A stretch of 33,043 nucleotides of DNA, taken from the NCBI GenBank assembly GCA_002423425.1, contig DIWC01000005.1, positions 2,635 through 35,677 of the forward strand, in the 5' to 3' direction. This stretch comes from Peptococcaceae bacterium UBA6116. GTDB taxonomy: Bacteria > Bacillota > Desulfitobacteriia > Desulfitobacteriales > Syntrophobotulaceae. This document shows, piece by piece, positions 1-9,149 of this stretch. Positions within the stretch are counted from its first letter, which is position 1. The number at the start of each line of letters is the position of its first letter. Made by a program: the position numbers and the translations under genes. Under the pieces are notes generated by a model. It made no database searches and was not told the DNA's origin. It saw only the letters and a program-made list of their open reading frames with translations.

Positions 1-1004
1 TGCCCTACGCCGGTACTTACAATGACCAGAACTTCAACTATATCCGCAATTCTGTCAAAGTAGTCATCGATGCTTACGATGGAACGGTAGATTTTTATGC
101 GGTAGATACCAGTGATCCAATTTTACAGACCTATCGCAAGATATTCCCGGGGGTTTTTAAAGACTTGTCGCAAATGCCGGTTTCTTTAAAGGCTCACTTG
201 CGTTATCCGGAAACACTTTTTACTGTTCAGGCCAACATGTTGAAAACCTTCCATATGACCGATTCTTTAGTCTTCTATAATAAAGAAGATGCTTGGAGTA
301 TAGCGCAAGAACTTTTTAACGCTAACCCTCAAAACATTAGTCCTTATTATACTGTTTTGAAAATGCCTGATGCCAGCAAACCGGAATTTGTTTTGATGTT
401 GCCATTTACACCGGCATCCAGTGAGACGAATACCCGTAATAATATGGTCTCTTGGCTGGCTGCCCGGATGGATGGTGATAAGTACGGCCAATTACAGCTG
501 TATACATTGCCCAAAAATATAGAAATTGATGGACCGTTACAGATCGAGTCGCGAATTGATCAAGACCCTAATATATCGCAACAACTTTCGTTGTGGAATC
601 AAAAGGGTTCAAGCGTCATCAGAGGTAACTTACTGGTCTTGCCGATTGGTGGGAACTTCTTATATGTGGAACCTATTTATTTGCAATCAGATCAAAGCGG
701 CAGCATTCCGGAAATGAAAAGAGTTGTTTTAGCTTATCAAGATCATTTGGTGATGACAGAAAATCTGGGCAAAGCTTTTGTGGAAATTTTCGGGGATAAT
801 GCCCCGCAACCTTCTACTCCCGGACAGAACACGCCAATTAGTCCAACCGAACTTACTACTCCTAAGGTAACTCCTGCGCCGCAGACAACTTTAACTTCAA
901 TCTTAGATCAAATAAACCAGGCACGTTCCATTTTAGATAACTTACAAACACAATTAAAGGGAATGTCTGATGAATCGTTGTCTACATCGTCACTCACTAA
1001 GTAA
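1..1004 (+). CDS. UPF0182 family membrane protein, C-terminal part (5' end outside window)
   Basis: The frame is open from base 3 to the TAA at 1002-1004 and gives 333 residues; the start lies upstream of the window. The segment from NYIRNSVKVVIDAYDG through HLRYPE and YHMTD-like FHMTDSLVFYNKED matches my recollection of the conserved C-terminal domain of UPF0182 proteins, large (about 900 residue) proteins with several N-terminal membrane helices and a big extracytoplasmic domain. Function is unknown in the family. The last 70 residues are a Pro/Thr-rich linker followed by a short helical tail, which is usual for the end of these proteins. An AT-rich hairpin 80 bases downstream separates it from the pilus genes. 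An in-frame TTG at 165 exists but lies inside the conserved domain and is not a real start. Confidence 0.85.
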   Translation, partial: PYAGTYNDQNFNYIRNSVKVVIDAYDGTVDFYAVDTSDPILQTYRKIFPGVFKDLSQMPVSLKAHLRYPETLFTVQANMLKTFHMTDSLVFYNKEDAWSIAQELFNANPQNISPYYTVLKMPDASKPEFVLMLPFTPASSETNTRNNMVSWLAARMDGDKYGQLQLYTLPKNIEIDGPLQIESRIDQDPNISQQLSLWNQKGSSVIRGNLLVLPIGGNFLYVEPIYLQSDQSGSIPEMKRVVLAYQDHLVMTENLGKAFVEIFGDNAPQPSTPGQNTPISPTELTTPKVTPAPQTTLTSILDQINQARSILDNLQTQLKGMSDESLSTSSLTK

Positions 1005-1086
1005 GTTTTCAATGGATCTCGGTGATGGTAAGCAAAAAAATATTTAGAAATTTAAAATACAAAGAAGGAAAATGACATAAAATGTA

Positions 1087-1124
1087 AAATATGTAAATAA
1101 ATATAATTATTTGCATATTTTTTT
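1087..1124 (+). terminator. AT-rich intrinsic terminator after UPF0182 gene
   Basis: A 14-bp stem (1087-1100 pairing with 1107-1120, one G-T wobble, all other pairs matched) closes a 6-base loop and is followed by a run of T. It is weak in GC but well formed, and lies between the UPF0182 stop and the first pilus gene. Confidence 0.6.
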
Positions 1125-1159
1125 ATTGTTCTAATAAAAAGGGGAACCGGCAATATATT

Positions 1160-1657
1160 ATGGATTATAATGGCAGTAATTTTTTGCGTGAGGATACCGG
1201 CCTTTCCCTGCTTGAAGTGCTTGTTTCCTTGCTGATTTCAGGGATTATTGCCGGTTTCGTTCTGAGCCAAGCTATTAATCAATACCGACTTGCAAACAGT
1301 ATCTTGGCAGAGTCTGAAATGAATTACGCCCTCTTAAGAGCCGGACAGGTTTTAGCTTTAGCGGTACAAGAAGGCGAAAAGATTGTCTGGAAGAATGATA
1401 CGCTTATTATTACTTATGGACTTAATCGGAAACAAGTATCCGACTCATATTATCTGGCGGATAAAGACTTTGACGGTAATTATGATCTCTATAGGGAACA
1501 TCTGGCTGTTCCTAATCCGGTGGCGACCGGCCTTACGGCTTTTAGCTGCAAACAGATCAATCAGGGATTGTGGGAGATCAGTCTTAAAGCAGGTTGCAAG
1601 GAGAAGGAAACCGGTTGGGAAAGGATAGTGAAGCAAAAATGTCTACAGCGAGAATAG
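1160..1657 (+). CDS. Type IV prepilin-like minor pilin (N-terminal methylation motif)
   Basis: A 165-residue protein. Residues 14-35 form a class III prepilin signal: a Gly followed by LSLLEVLVSLLISG, with Glu at +5 and a hydrophobic helix after it, so it should be cleaved and methylated by the PilD encoded at 6492. The rest has no family signature I recognise; its size and position first in the operon suit a minor pilin that primes fibre assembly (PilW/GspJ type). Its end overlaps the next gene by 19 bases. The ATG at 1160 is the only upstream start available; the nearest GGGG (1141-1144) is about 15 bases away, so initiation may be weak or use another start. Confidence 0.75.
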   Translation: MDYNGSNFLREDTGLSLLEVLVSLLISGIIAGFVLSQAINQYRLANSILAESEMNYALLRAGQVLALAVQEGEKIVWKNDTLIITYGLNRKQVSDSYYLADKDFDGNYDLYREHLAVPNPVATGLTAFSCKQINQGLWEISLKAGCKEKETGWERIVKQKCLQRE

Positions 1658-2031
1658 ACAAAGGCTTTGTCTCGCTTTTAATGCTCATGATCATAACTTT
1701 TCTTTCCGGGGTGGGTTATGTAAGCTATTATAAAGCAAGTTCCGAGGAAAAAATGATTAGATACGAAGCCCATAGAATAAAAGCTGTTTACTTAGCTGAC
1801 AGCGGACTGGAGTGGGCAATGTCCTCTATAAGCAAAGACCCTTCCTGGGAAGGCGGAAGCAAATTGTTTGGCGACGGAAAGATTGAAGTGACAGTAGAGA
1901 AAAATAGCCAAGGATACAAGGTAATATCCAGATCAAAGTATAATGAAACGAGTCAAAGCAGGTACGGTTATTTAATTGCCGACAGCAATGGGGGACTTGT
2001 TCTAAGTGGTTATGGGGAGCAGTATAACTGA
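1639..2031 (+). CDS. PilX-like minor pilin / pilus assembly protein
   Basis: 130 residues from the ATG at 1639. The N-terminus is KGFVSLLMLMIITFLSGVGY, a hydrophobic helix preceded by Lys-Gly, followed by a conserved type of segment, EAHRIKAVYLADSGLEWA, as in PilX_N-domain proteins where AxxxAesGle follows the helix. PilX-type proteins sit in the pilus or its tip complex in the membrane and periplasm-equivalent space. Unlike true prepilins it lacks Glu at +5, which is common for this family. An in-frame start at 1594 lies within the upstream gene and has no ribosome site, so 1639 is preferred. The TGA stop overlaps the next ATG (TGATG), suggesting translational coupling to pilB. Confidence 0.7.
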   Translation: MSTARIDKGFVSLLMLMIITFLSGVGYVSYYKASSEEKMIRYEAHRIKAVYLADSGLEWAMSSISKDPSWEGGSKLFGDGKIEVTVEKNSQGYKVISRSKYNETSQSRYGYLIADSNGGLVLSGYGEQYN

Positions 2032-3713
2032 TGTTTGAGAATATGAACATAAGCCAGGGGTTTTACGAGGAAGATTTTTTGGCGTTTATAGCAAAGAATA
2101 GCTTTATTACGCAGGAACAAAAGATGTTGATCAGAGAACGGATGAATTCGGGGCAGCAATTAGTGGATCTACTGCAGGGATTATTTTCCGGTGAGGAGAT
2201 TTTGCAATATAAGAGCAATTTTTTGGGAATAGCAAGGATATACCTAAGCGATCAGCAGATAGACCCTTCCGTGGCGGCATTAATTCCCGAGGAACTGGCC
2301 GCTAAGTATAACTTAATTCCTGTTGAGATCCAAGAGGGGAAATTATTGGTGGCTATGGCCGATCCTACAGATACAAGAGCATTTGAGGATATAGTTCTAT
2401 ATTCGGGGCACCAGGTAGTACCGTTTTTAGCAGCAGCGGAAGAAGTAAAAGTAGCAATCCGTGAATTCTATACAGTAAAGAAGTCTAGAGAAGATACATC
2501 TGATGAATTTGTTGAAGCAATTAATATTTGGAAATTAGATGAGACGGTAAAAAGAGGACAGCAGGGATCGGTAGTTCGTTTGGTTGACTCCCTTTTGAGA
2601 CAGGCCGTTAGAGAAAAAGCAAGTGATATCCATTGGGAACCCAGAGAAGAATCTTATAAGGTCAAATTCCGAATCGACGGACGACTAGAAGTGAAGACTA
2701 TTTTGCCAATCTCCGTTGCCAGGAGTGTTGCCGCAAGATTAAAGATTATGGCCGGAATGGATGTGACGGAGAGGCGCATCCCGCAAGACGGCAGGATTAT
2801 TCTTGATCTTCCTTCGAAAAAAATTGATATAAGAGTATCCACTTTTACCACCGTTTATGGAGAGAAGGTTGTTACCAGAATACTTGATAATGAGACCGCC
2901 AAGCTTTCATTGGCAGAATTAGGCATGAGAAAGGAAGTTGAGGAAGGGGTAAGAGAACTTCTGCAGCAGCCGCATGGCCTTATCCTGGTCTCCGGGCCAA
3001 CAGGGAGCGGCAAAACAACTACTTTGTATGCCCTGCTGAGGGAGCTTCAGTCCGAAAGCCATAATATTATTTCCATTGAAGATCCGGTAGAATATAGGCT
3101 GCCGGGGGTTAACCAAGCACAGGTCAATACTAAAATAGGCCTTGATTTTGCCCAGGGACTGAGGGCAATATTACGGCAAGATCCCGATATCATTATGGTC
3201 GGAGAAATTAGAGATAAAGAAACTGCCCATATAGCTACGGCAGCTGCTTTAACCGGTCACCTGGTGTTAACAACCGTCCATACCAATACGGCGGCTGAAG
3301 CCCTGACCAGGATGTTGGAGATGGAAATCGAACCATATATCGTCGCGGCCTCTATTTGTGGAGTAATCGCTCAAAGATTGGTGCGTCAACTATGTCCTTA
3401 TTGCCGGGAACTTCGGCCTGTTCCGGGTGAAATAAAAAAGGTTTTTAACTGGGGATCAATAGATCACTTTTACGTGCCCAGGGGATGCCAAAAATGCCGG
3501 GGCACCGGTTATAACGGGAGGATAGGAATCCATGAATATCTGAAGTACGACCAGCAGATCAAAGAATTGGTTCTGCGCAAAGGCAGTGCCCTGGAGATAG
3601 AGAGATTGTCACGGGCTTTGGGGATACCCTCGCTGAAGGATAATGCTTTACTCAGAGTAATTGAGGGAAGGACTTCTCTGGAAGAAGTAATCGGTTTAAC
3701 AGCAGGGGTTTAA
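2031..3713 (+). CDS. pilB: Type IV pilus extension ATPase PilB (GspE family)
   Basis: 560 residues, normal for PilB/GspE. An N-terminal MshEN-type domain (to about residue 150) is followed by the secretion ATPase core: Walker A GPTGSGKTTT near residues 322-331, Asp box DPVEYRL, Walker B IMVGEIRDKETA and the His box with TTVHTNTA. A tetracysteine zinc site CPYC...CQKC near residues 457-489 is characteristic of PilB/GspE and absent from PilT. It should be the hexameric cytoplasmic motor that drives pilin polymerisation together with PilC. The ATG overlaps the upstream stop; a second in-frame ATG lies at 2043 and cannot be excluded. Confidence 0.93.
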   Translation: MFENMNISQGFYEEDFLAFIAKNSFITQEQKMLIRERMNSGQQLVDLLQGLFSGEEILQYKSNFLGIARIYLSDQQIDPSVAALIPEELAAKYNLIPVEIQEGKLLVAMADPTDTRAFEDIVLYSGHQVVPFLAAAEEVKVAIREFYTVKKSREDTSDEFVEAINIWKLDETVKRGQQGSVVRLVDSLLRQAVREKASDIHWEPREESYKVKFRIDGRLEVKTILPISVARSVAARLKIMAGMDVTERRIPQDGRIILDLPSKKIDIRVSTFTTVYGEKVVTRILDNETAKLSLAELGMRKEVEEGVRELLQQPHGLILVSGPTGSGKTTTLYALLRELQSESHNIISIEDPVEYRLPGVNQAQVNTKIGLDFAQGLRAILRQDPDIIMVGEIRDKETAHIATAAALTGHLVLTTVHTNTAAEALTRMLEMEIEPYIVAASICGVIAQRLVRQLCPYCRELRPVPGEIKKVFNWGSIDHFYVPRGCQKCRGTGYNGRIGIHEYLKYDQQIKELVLRKGSALEIERLSRALGIPSLKDNALLRVIEGRTSLEEVIGLTAGV

Positions 3714-3767
3714 ATCTTTTGCCAGAATAATTCATAAGCAATAAAAATTATATCTGGAGGAGAAAAA

Positions 3768-4802
3768 ATGTTGACAATTGAAGATTTACTGAAGAAAGCA
3801 GGTGAAGAGAAAGCCTCAGATATTCATCTTTCAGTAACGAGTCCTCCGGTATTCCGGTTGGATGGGGAACTGAAAGCACTGGAAAGTGAAGTGCTGACCA
3901 GTGAAATTATTTGGGGTTATATTGAAAAATTAACTAATAAAGAGCAAAAGGAAATTTTTAAGGAAAAAGGGGAATTGGATTTTTCCTATGGAATTGCAGG
4001 ATTAGGAAGATATCGAATTAATGCTTTCCGGCAAAGAGGAAGTTACGGCATGGTCGTTCGCTTGGTTCCGGTTCTGACCGTATCTCCTGAGGAGTTGGGG
4101 ATTCCGCAGGCAATTATCAATTTCACGTCTTTGCACAGGGGAATTGTCTTGGTAACCGGCCCTGCCGGCAGTGGGAAGTCAACAACGTTGGCCTCTTTAA
4201 TAAACCTCATAAACCACACCCGTTCGGGCCATATAATTACGGTTGAAGATCCGATAGAATATTTGCACCAACACCGCAAATGTCTGGTTAACCAAAGAGA
4301 AGTTGGACAGGATACTCAATCTTTTGCTATTGCTTTAAGAGCGGCACTGCGCCAAGACCCTGATGTTATCCTGGTTGGAGAGATGAGGGATCTGGAGACT
4401 ATTGCTATGGCTGTCACGGCCGCCGAAACCGGTCATCTTGTTTTCAGCACGCTTCATACCAACGATACAGCCCAAGCTATCGACAGAATTATTGATGTTT
4501 TTCCCCCTCATCAGCAGAATCAGATTCGAATGCAGCTGGCTTCGGTACTTCAGGGAATAGTTGCTCAACAGCTGTTCCCGATAGTGGGCAAAAGAGGAAG
4601 AGTTGCCGCTTTTGAGGTTCTTATTGCCACTTCAGCGGTAAGGAATATGATTAGGGAAAATAAAACTCATCAGATAAAAAATATTATTCAAACCAGCGGC
4701 CAAATTGGCATGCAGTCGATGGAAAAGGGAGTAGAGGAACTTGTCAAGAAAGGGTTAGTCTCGCCTCAGTTAGCTAGGGAAAGACTCCAGGGACAGGTTT
4801 GA
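3768..4802 (+). CDS. pilT: Type IV pilus retraction ATPase PilT
   Basis: 344 residues, the usual PilT length, starting 12 bases after a strong GGAGGAG. Motifs run in order: N-terminal ASDIHLSV, Walker A GPAGSGKST (about residues 131-139), Asp box VEDPIEY, Walker B ILVGEMRDLETI, and the His box LHTNDTAQAIDRIID. The zinc tetracysteine of PilB is absent. PilT depolymerises the pilus and pulls it back, so its presence points to dynamic pili (twitching, DNA uptake or surface sensing) rather than a pure secretion pseudopilus. The stop overlaps the pilC start. Confidence 0.93.
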   Translation: MLTIEDLLKKAGEEKASDIHLSVTSPPVFRLDGELKALESEVLTSEIIWGYIEKLTNKEQKEIFKEKGELDFSYGIAGLGRYRINAFRQRGSYGMVVRLVPVLTVSPEELGIPQAIINFTSLHRGIVLVTGPAGSGKSTTLASLINLINHTRSGHIITVEDPIEYLHQHRKCLVNQREVGQDTQSFAIALRAALRQDPDVILVGEMRDLETIAMAVTAAETGHLVFSTLHTNDTAQAIDRIIDVFPPHQQNQIRMQLASVLQGIVAQQLFPIVGKRGRVAAFEVLIATSAVRNMIRENKTHQIKNIIQTSGQIGMQSMEKGVEELVKKGLVSPQLARERLQGQV

Positions 4803-5968
4803 TGACACTGTGGAGATGGAAAGCTGTCGATGAATTGGGGAAAATTCATCAGGGTCTTATCAAAAGTACTGAAAAGAACAGGGTTATTGCCCGGCTGCGC
4901 AGCAGGGGTCTCTATCTTTTTCGATTGCGGGGAGTTACCTTAGATACTTTGTGGATATGGTTCAATTCTCGTCAGGCCTTGATATATTGGGCCAGAAGTG
5001 CGCGTAAAATTGGTACGCTTTTGGAAGCGGGCATACCTTTGCTGACCATTTTAAATATCCTAGAGGAAAAAGAATTAAATATTTTCAGAAAAAACGAATG
5101 GCAGGAAGTAACTCTTAAGGTAAAAGATGGGAATGATTTATCCTTTGGTCTAAAAGGTTTCATTCCTGCTCCGGGACCTTTTGTCGAATCGATGATCATC
5201 TCAGGTGAGAGAAGTGGAACGCTTGCAGTTTCTATGATCGAGGTCGCCGATCAGTTGGAAGAAGACTATTTTTTTAACCGGAAAATTAAATCCACTTTGT
5301 TTTACCCTTCATTGCTTTTGGTAGTTGCCTTGGTTATTGTATATACTCTAAGCATTGTAATTCTTCCGATGTATGAAACTCTTTTTCAAGGATTAAACGC
5401 CGAATTGCCTTTTGTTACCCAAATGCTTTTAAAGTTAGGGAAAGGTCTCCCTTATCTTGTTTTTTTAGTTATTATTGCGGTCCCTCTATGCGCCACTATT
5501 GGCAAGGGTAAGATTTCCTGGGCTTTTCCGGGAACAAAACGGATAAGAAGGCAAAGGACTTGGCAGCAGTTTTGTACTTTGTTAGCCAGATTATTAAATG
5601 CCGGAATTCCGCTCATGGAATCAATGATTCTGCTTGGACAGATATTCCGGGAAAAGGAGATTGCCAGGTTCATTGAAGAAATGAGGAAAGCAGTCCAAGA
5701 AGGGAAGAGAATTACTTCCGTACTTGGGGACAGTAAATTTTTCCCTCTAGAAGCGGCCAAAATGTTGGAGGTTGCGGAGGAATCGGGGAGACTAAGTGAG
5801 ATGTTTGGCTATATTGCCCAGATGTTCAAACGGGAACTCGAGGAAAAACTCCAGCAATACCCCAAAGTACTTGAACCGCTCTTAGTTCTTGGGATGGCAG
5901 GGTTGGTAGGGCTTATTGCGGTTGGTATGCTGCTGCCGATCTTTGATCTCAGTATGCATATCCAATGA
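4802..5968 (+). CDS. pilC: Type IV pilus inner-membrane platform protein PilC
   Basis: 388 residues. Two T2SSF domains can be followed: the first around residues 55-175 (ARKIGTLLEAGIPLL, then ISGERSGTLAVSM), the second around 250-370 (FCTLLARLLNAGIPLMESM, then LEVAEESGRLSEM). Hydrophobic membrane segments lie at about 167-190, 217-235 and at the C-terminus. PilC is the membrane platform on which PilB and PilT act. I chose the ATG at 4802 (TGATG overlap with pilT) over the TTG just before it. Confidence 0.92.
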   Translation: MTLWRWKAVDELGKIHQGLIKSTEKNRVIARLRSRGLYLFRLRGVTLDTLWIWFNSRQALIYWARSARKIGTLLEAGIPLLTILNILEEKELNIFRKNEWQEVTLKVKDGNDLSFGLKGFIPAPGPFVESMIISGERSGTLAVSMIEVADQLEEDYFFNRKIKSTLFYPSLLLVVALVIVYTLSIVILPMYETLFQGLNAELPFVTQMLLKLGKGLPYLVFLVIIAVPLCATIGKGKISWAFPGTKRIRRQRTWQQFCTLLARLLNAGIPLMESMILLGQIFREKEIARFIEEMRKAVQEGKRITSVLGDSKFFPLEAAKMLEVAEESGRLSEMFGYIAQMFKRELEEKLQQYPKVLEPLLVLGMAGLVGLIAVGMLLPIFDLSMHIQ

Positions 5969-5999
5969 TGGCTCTAAATAAACGGAAAAGGGGGATAAT

Positions 6000-6461
6000 T
6001 TGAGAAGAAGTAGAGAAAGAGGATTTACCCTTCTTGAGATCATGCTCGTGGTTGTAATCTTGTCTATCCTGGCAGCAATAGCTGTTCCGAGGCTTGCCGC
6101 AACCTCAGATAGTGCCAGAGAAAAGGCGGATATCACAACGGGAAGGGAAGTTAAATCAGCATTGGATAGATATCAGATTGAAAATGGTTCTTATCCCCGC
6201 CTTAATGAATTGCGGGCAGTTAATGGGGAGGTCAAAGGTACTCAGTTTATCCCAGGGTATATTAAACGGCTGGACGCGACAGTGACCCAACAAAATGCCT
6301 CTCAGGATAAAAAAGGGTTTGGGATTACAGAGTCAGTGGAAGGAAATAATTATTCCGAACCGCCAAATCTGATTATGATTTACTTATCAACAGATGGCTC
6401 CGCTGCTGAGGTTGAGGTTTATAATAAAAGCTTGACAACAGTATTATGGTCCTCTATCTAA
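6000..6461 (+). CDS. Type IV prepilin, probable major pilin (GspG/ComGC-like)
   Basis: 153 residues with a textbook prepilin leader: a short basic stretch RRSRERG, cleavage after Gly, then FTLLEIMLVVVILSILAAIAVP with Glu at +5. This is the N-terminus of major pilins and GspG-type pseudopilins. The globular part contains a heptad-like helix (REVKSALDRYQIENGSYP) typical of GspG/PilE. The start is a TTG preceded by AAAGGGGG. Placement between pilC and pilD and the best leader in the cluster make it the likely main fibre subunit. Confidence 0.85.
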   Translation: MRRSRERGFTLLEIMLVVVILSILAAIAVPRLAATSDSAREKADITTGREVKSALDRYQIENGSYPRLNELRAVNGEVKGTQFIPGYIKRLDATVTQQNASQDKKGFGITESVEGNNYSEPPNLIMIYLSTDGSAAEVEVYNKSLTTVLWSSI

Positions 6462-6491
6462 AAAATTAGAAATAGTAGGGAGAAAACAATA

Positions 6492-7250
6492 ATGGAATTA
6501 TTTTATATTATTCTTTACAGTGTATTGGGTCTTGTCATTGGCAGTTTTCTTAATGTAGTAATCTACAGGGTACCTGCGGGTCAGTCAATAGCCACACCTC
6601 GTTCCCATTGTCCTAACTGCGGTCATTTTCTCCGTTCTTGGGAGCTGATACCGGTATTAAGCTATTTGTTTTTAAAAGGAAGATGCAGCAAATGCCAACA
6701 GAAAATTTCTTGGCGATATTCAGTAGTAGAATTGCTGACGGCAATGTTATTTATTCTGGCATTTTTCTTTCGTCCCGGGAGAACAATGTCAGGATTATTT
6801 TTGGATTTTATCTTTATCTCTTTATTAATTGCTTTAACTTTTATAGATATCGATACCTTCCGGCTGCCGGATGTATTAGTAATCCTTGTTGCTGCCGTTG
6901 GCGTTATCAATGCGTTGGTTACCAAGGAACCTGTTATATGGCAAAGCCTGTTGGGGGCAGTTATCGCCGGCGGAGTTTTTTTTCTGATCTCTTATTTTTA
7001 TGCTAAAGGAATGGGGTTTGGAGACGTCAAATTTGTAGCCGCGCTGGGATTGTACTTGGGAGCACCTGAAATCTTGGCAGCTATTTTTTTTGCCAGCCTG
7101 TTAGGCGCTATTTCCGGCGGGCTATCGCTTCTCGTAAATAAAAAGAGTCTGAAAGATCCTATTCCGTTCGGGCCTTTTTTGGCCGCCGGTGCTTTGATAA
7201 TGTTTCTTTTTCAACATCAATTGTTTCAATTTTATTATTCTATTACATAG
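6492..7250 (+). CDS. pilD: Prepilin peptidase / N-methyltransferase PilD
   Basis: 252 residues, normal size. The N-terminal domain has the two CxxC pairs of the cytoplasmic zinc loop (HCPNCGH and GRCSKCQ, about residues 36-64). The two catalytic aspartates of this aspartic protease family are in FIDIDTFRLPD and in GMGFGDVKF. There are about seven hydrophobic membrane segments. It cleaves and N-methylates the prepilins encoded at 1160 and 6000. A good ribosome site (TAGGGAGA) precedes the ATG. Confidence 0.95.
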   Translation: MELFYIILYSVLGLVIGSFLNVVIYRVPAGQSIATPRSHCPNCGHFLRSWELIPVLSYLFLKGRCSKCQQKISWRYSVVELLTAMLFILAFFFRPGRTMSGLFLDFIFISLLIALTFIDIDTFRLPDVLVILVAAVGVINALVTKEPVIWQSLLGAVIAGGVFFLISYFYAKGMGFGDVKFVAALGLYLGAPEILAAIFFASLLGAISGGLSLLVNKKSLKDPIPFGPFLAAGALIMFLFQHQLFQFYYSIT

Positions 7251-7261
7251 GGAAAAAGGTA

Positions 7262-8605
7262 ATGAACAAACTGATTTTATGGATCGAAATTTCTGACCAA
7301 CAAGTTAGATTTTTGCTAAGAAAAAGAAGGTTGGGGAAAAAGTCTTCCGATCTTTTATATCAAAGTGTTCTTTATGAACAAGAAGATTTCCTGGAAGAAT
7401 CTAAGCCGGATTTTGCAAGGCTGGAGAAAATATTAAAGAACTACAGGAAGAGTATCCCCGGAAACAAAAAAATCGCAGTTTATTTACTGTTGCCTTTTCA
7501 GAATGGCTTGATCAGAAGATTTACACTTCCCTGGATAAGAAAAAGAGACCGGGACTCGGCGATAAAGTACCATATGCAGTATGAAATTCCATTCTTAGCG
7601 GAGGAACTGGTCTTTGCGTATGAGGTTATTGACGAAAAAGACGGCGAATACCTCAATGTCCAGGTAAGCGCTTCAAAAAGGGATGGCATTGAACTTTATG
7701 CGGAATGCTTGGCTAAGGCTGGCTTTGTGTTAAAAGGGGTAGAGTATTCGGTCTGGGCAATGGGGGAAATTTTCAAAGCTGAGAGTTTCACGAAAATACT
7801 TTGCTTGCGAAGATATAATAAGCAGACCATCGAGTTGATATTGTACAAAGGATCCGTACCGGAAGTTATCAGGAAGGTCCGCGTGGGGCAGGCTGATACT
7901 GTCAAATATAACGTTTATCTTAGCTTTCAGGACTTAGAAATGCCGGTTGATCTTCTAATTACGGATAATAGTTCCGAGGTTAATCAATTATTGGGTTTAC
8001 TGACGGCGGCAGGGATGGTGAAAGAGCAAATAGCTCCTCCCTTGGCTGTGGATTTGCTGCCGGAGCAAGGATTTGAAGCGTATGCCCTTCTTGGAGAAAT
8101 GGTTAGAGTTCAAACCAAAAAAAATATTAATTTTAGCCAAGCTTTACGGCCGGCTACAATAAAAAGCAAGGCGGTACCGGCAAGTGCTTTTTTGATATTC
8201 TTGCTTTTCTTAAGCGGGATATTCGGGTATTCCCAAATAAAAGATTATTATCAAATCCAGCAAGAGATAATTGTTCTGCAGCAACATATTGAACAGCTTC
8301 ATAACGATGATGTTTCAAATACATACACAAAATGGAAGAAGGCCCACGATGCTTCGTTAACTGACTTGAAGCAAGTCCAAAGAGCTTTGGAAGATATAGA
8401 AGGAATGGAAAAAGGCCTTAATGTTTCCCGTTGGAATTATCGGCAAGGGACATTATGTCTTTGGGGCGACAGTAATGACAATGAGGCAATTTCGCAGCTT
8501 GTGTCAAATGTCGCAGCTGATGGCTGGAAGGAACCTGTCTTTTTAAATTACCGTCTGCAGAAAGAGAGTATTGTGTTTTGCTTATCAATCAATTTGCCAC
8601 AGTAA
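7262..8605 (+). CDS. PilM-like actin-fold protein fused to a PilN-like membrane segment (GspL-like architecture)
   Basis: 447 residues. Residues 1 to about 290 resemble PilM (cytoplasmic actin-like domain: IWIEISDQQVRFLL at the start, LPFQNGLIRRFTLPW, YHMQYEIPFLAEEL). A single membrane helix follows near residues 305-322 (ASAFLIFLLFLSGIFGYS), then a coiled-coil-like stretch and about 100 residues outside the membrane, as in PilN. PilM and PilN are usually separate genes; here both roles seem to be in one chain, the layout of GspL in type II secretion. No separate pilN is present before the PilO-like gene, which supports a fusion. Family assignment is by pattern and position, not by alignment. 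Confidence 0.65.
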   Translation: MNKLILWIEISDQQVRFLLRKRRLGKKSSDLLYQSVLYEQEDFLEESKPDFARLEKILKNYRKSIPGNKKIAVYLLLPFQNGLIRRFTLPWIRKRDRDSAIKYHMQYEIPFLAEELVFAYEVIDEKDGEYLNVQVSASKRDGIELYAECLAKAGFVLKGVEYSVWAMGEIFKAESFTKILCLRRYNKQTIELILYKGSVPEVIRKVRVGQADTVKYNVYLSFQDLEMPVDLLITDNSSEVNQLLGLLTAAGMVKEQIAPPLAVDLLPEQGFEAYALLGEMVRVQTKKNINFSQALRPATIKSKAVPASAFLIFLLFLSGIFGYSQIKDYYQIQQEIIVLQQHIEQLHNDDVSNTYTKWKKAHDASLTDLKQVQRALEDIEGMEKGLNVSRWNYRQGTLCLWGDSNDNEAISQLVSNVAADGWKEPVFLNYRLQKESIVFCLSINLPQ

Positions 8606-8610
8606 AAAGA

Positions 8611-9102
8611 ATGGAGGAAATGCTTGTCCACGACGACCGGGTTAAAATAGTTATGGCCGGAATGGGGCTAGTTTTGCTGCTCGGAATAATTATCTGTCTC
8701 ACACTGATTGTTCCACTTGCTCGAAGCATTGATGACGGAATCGAGCTCAAAACTTCACTTCAACAAGAACTGAAACATTTAAGAGAAGAAGATGAGAGCA
8801 GCAAAAAAATGGTTGCCAACAGCTCCCAACTGCCTGAAGCCCTTGGTTACCTTGAGCAAATATTCAAGTCAGAGGCAGTATCTATTAACGAGATTTCGTT
8901 AACTCAATCCGCCGATACTGCTTCTGGTGATTTTGCTCAAACTGCAGTAAAAATTACTGTTAATGGAGATCAAGACGGAATACTGCGGGCTCTTGAGAAT
9001 ACTCAGACAACAAGTAATATGTATCTTTTCATAATTCAAGATATCAATAGGAGCAACAACAAGACAGAGATTAACCTTGAACTATTATTAAGAAAAGATT
9101 AG
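8611..9102 (+). CDS. PilO-like pilus assembly protein
   Basis: 163 residues from the ATG at 8611. One membrane helix at about residues 14-34 is followed by a coiled-coil-rich segment (IELKTSLQQELKHLREEDESSKK) and a small alpha/beta domain. This is the PilO plan, and its position right after the PilM/PilN-like gene is where pilO is normally found. It would form the inner-membrane alignment complex with the PilN part of its neighbour. Start choice is unsure: a TTG at 8578 overlaps the previous gene, and an ATG at 8620 has a GGAGG too close to use well. Confidence 0.6.
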   Translation: MEEMLVHDDRVKIVMAGMGLVLLLGIIICLTLIVPLARSIDDGIELKTSLQQELKHLREEDESSKKMVANSSQLPEALGYLEQIFKSEAVSINEISLTQSADTASGDFAQTAVKITVNGDQDGILRALENTQTTSNMYLFIIQDINRSNNKTEINLELLLRKD

Positions 9103-9149
9103 GAACATGACAAACCTTTATTCCATATCCTGGGAAAGAGGTGTATGAA

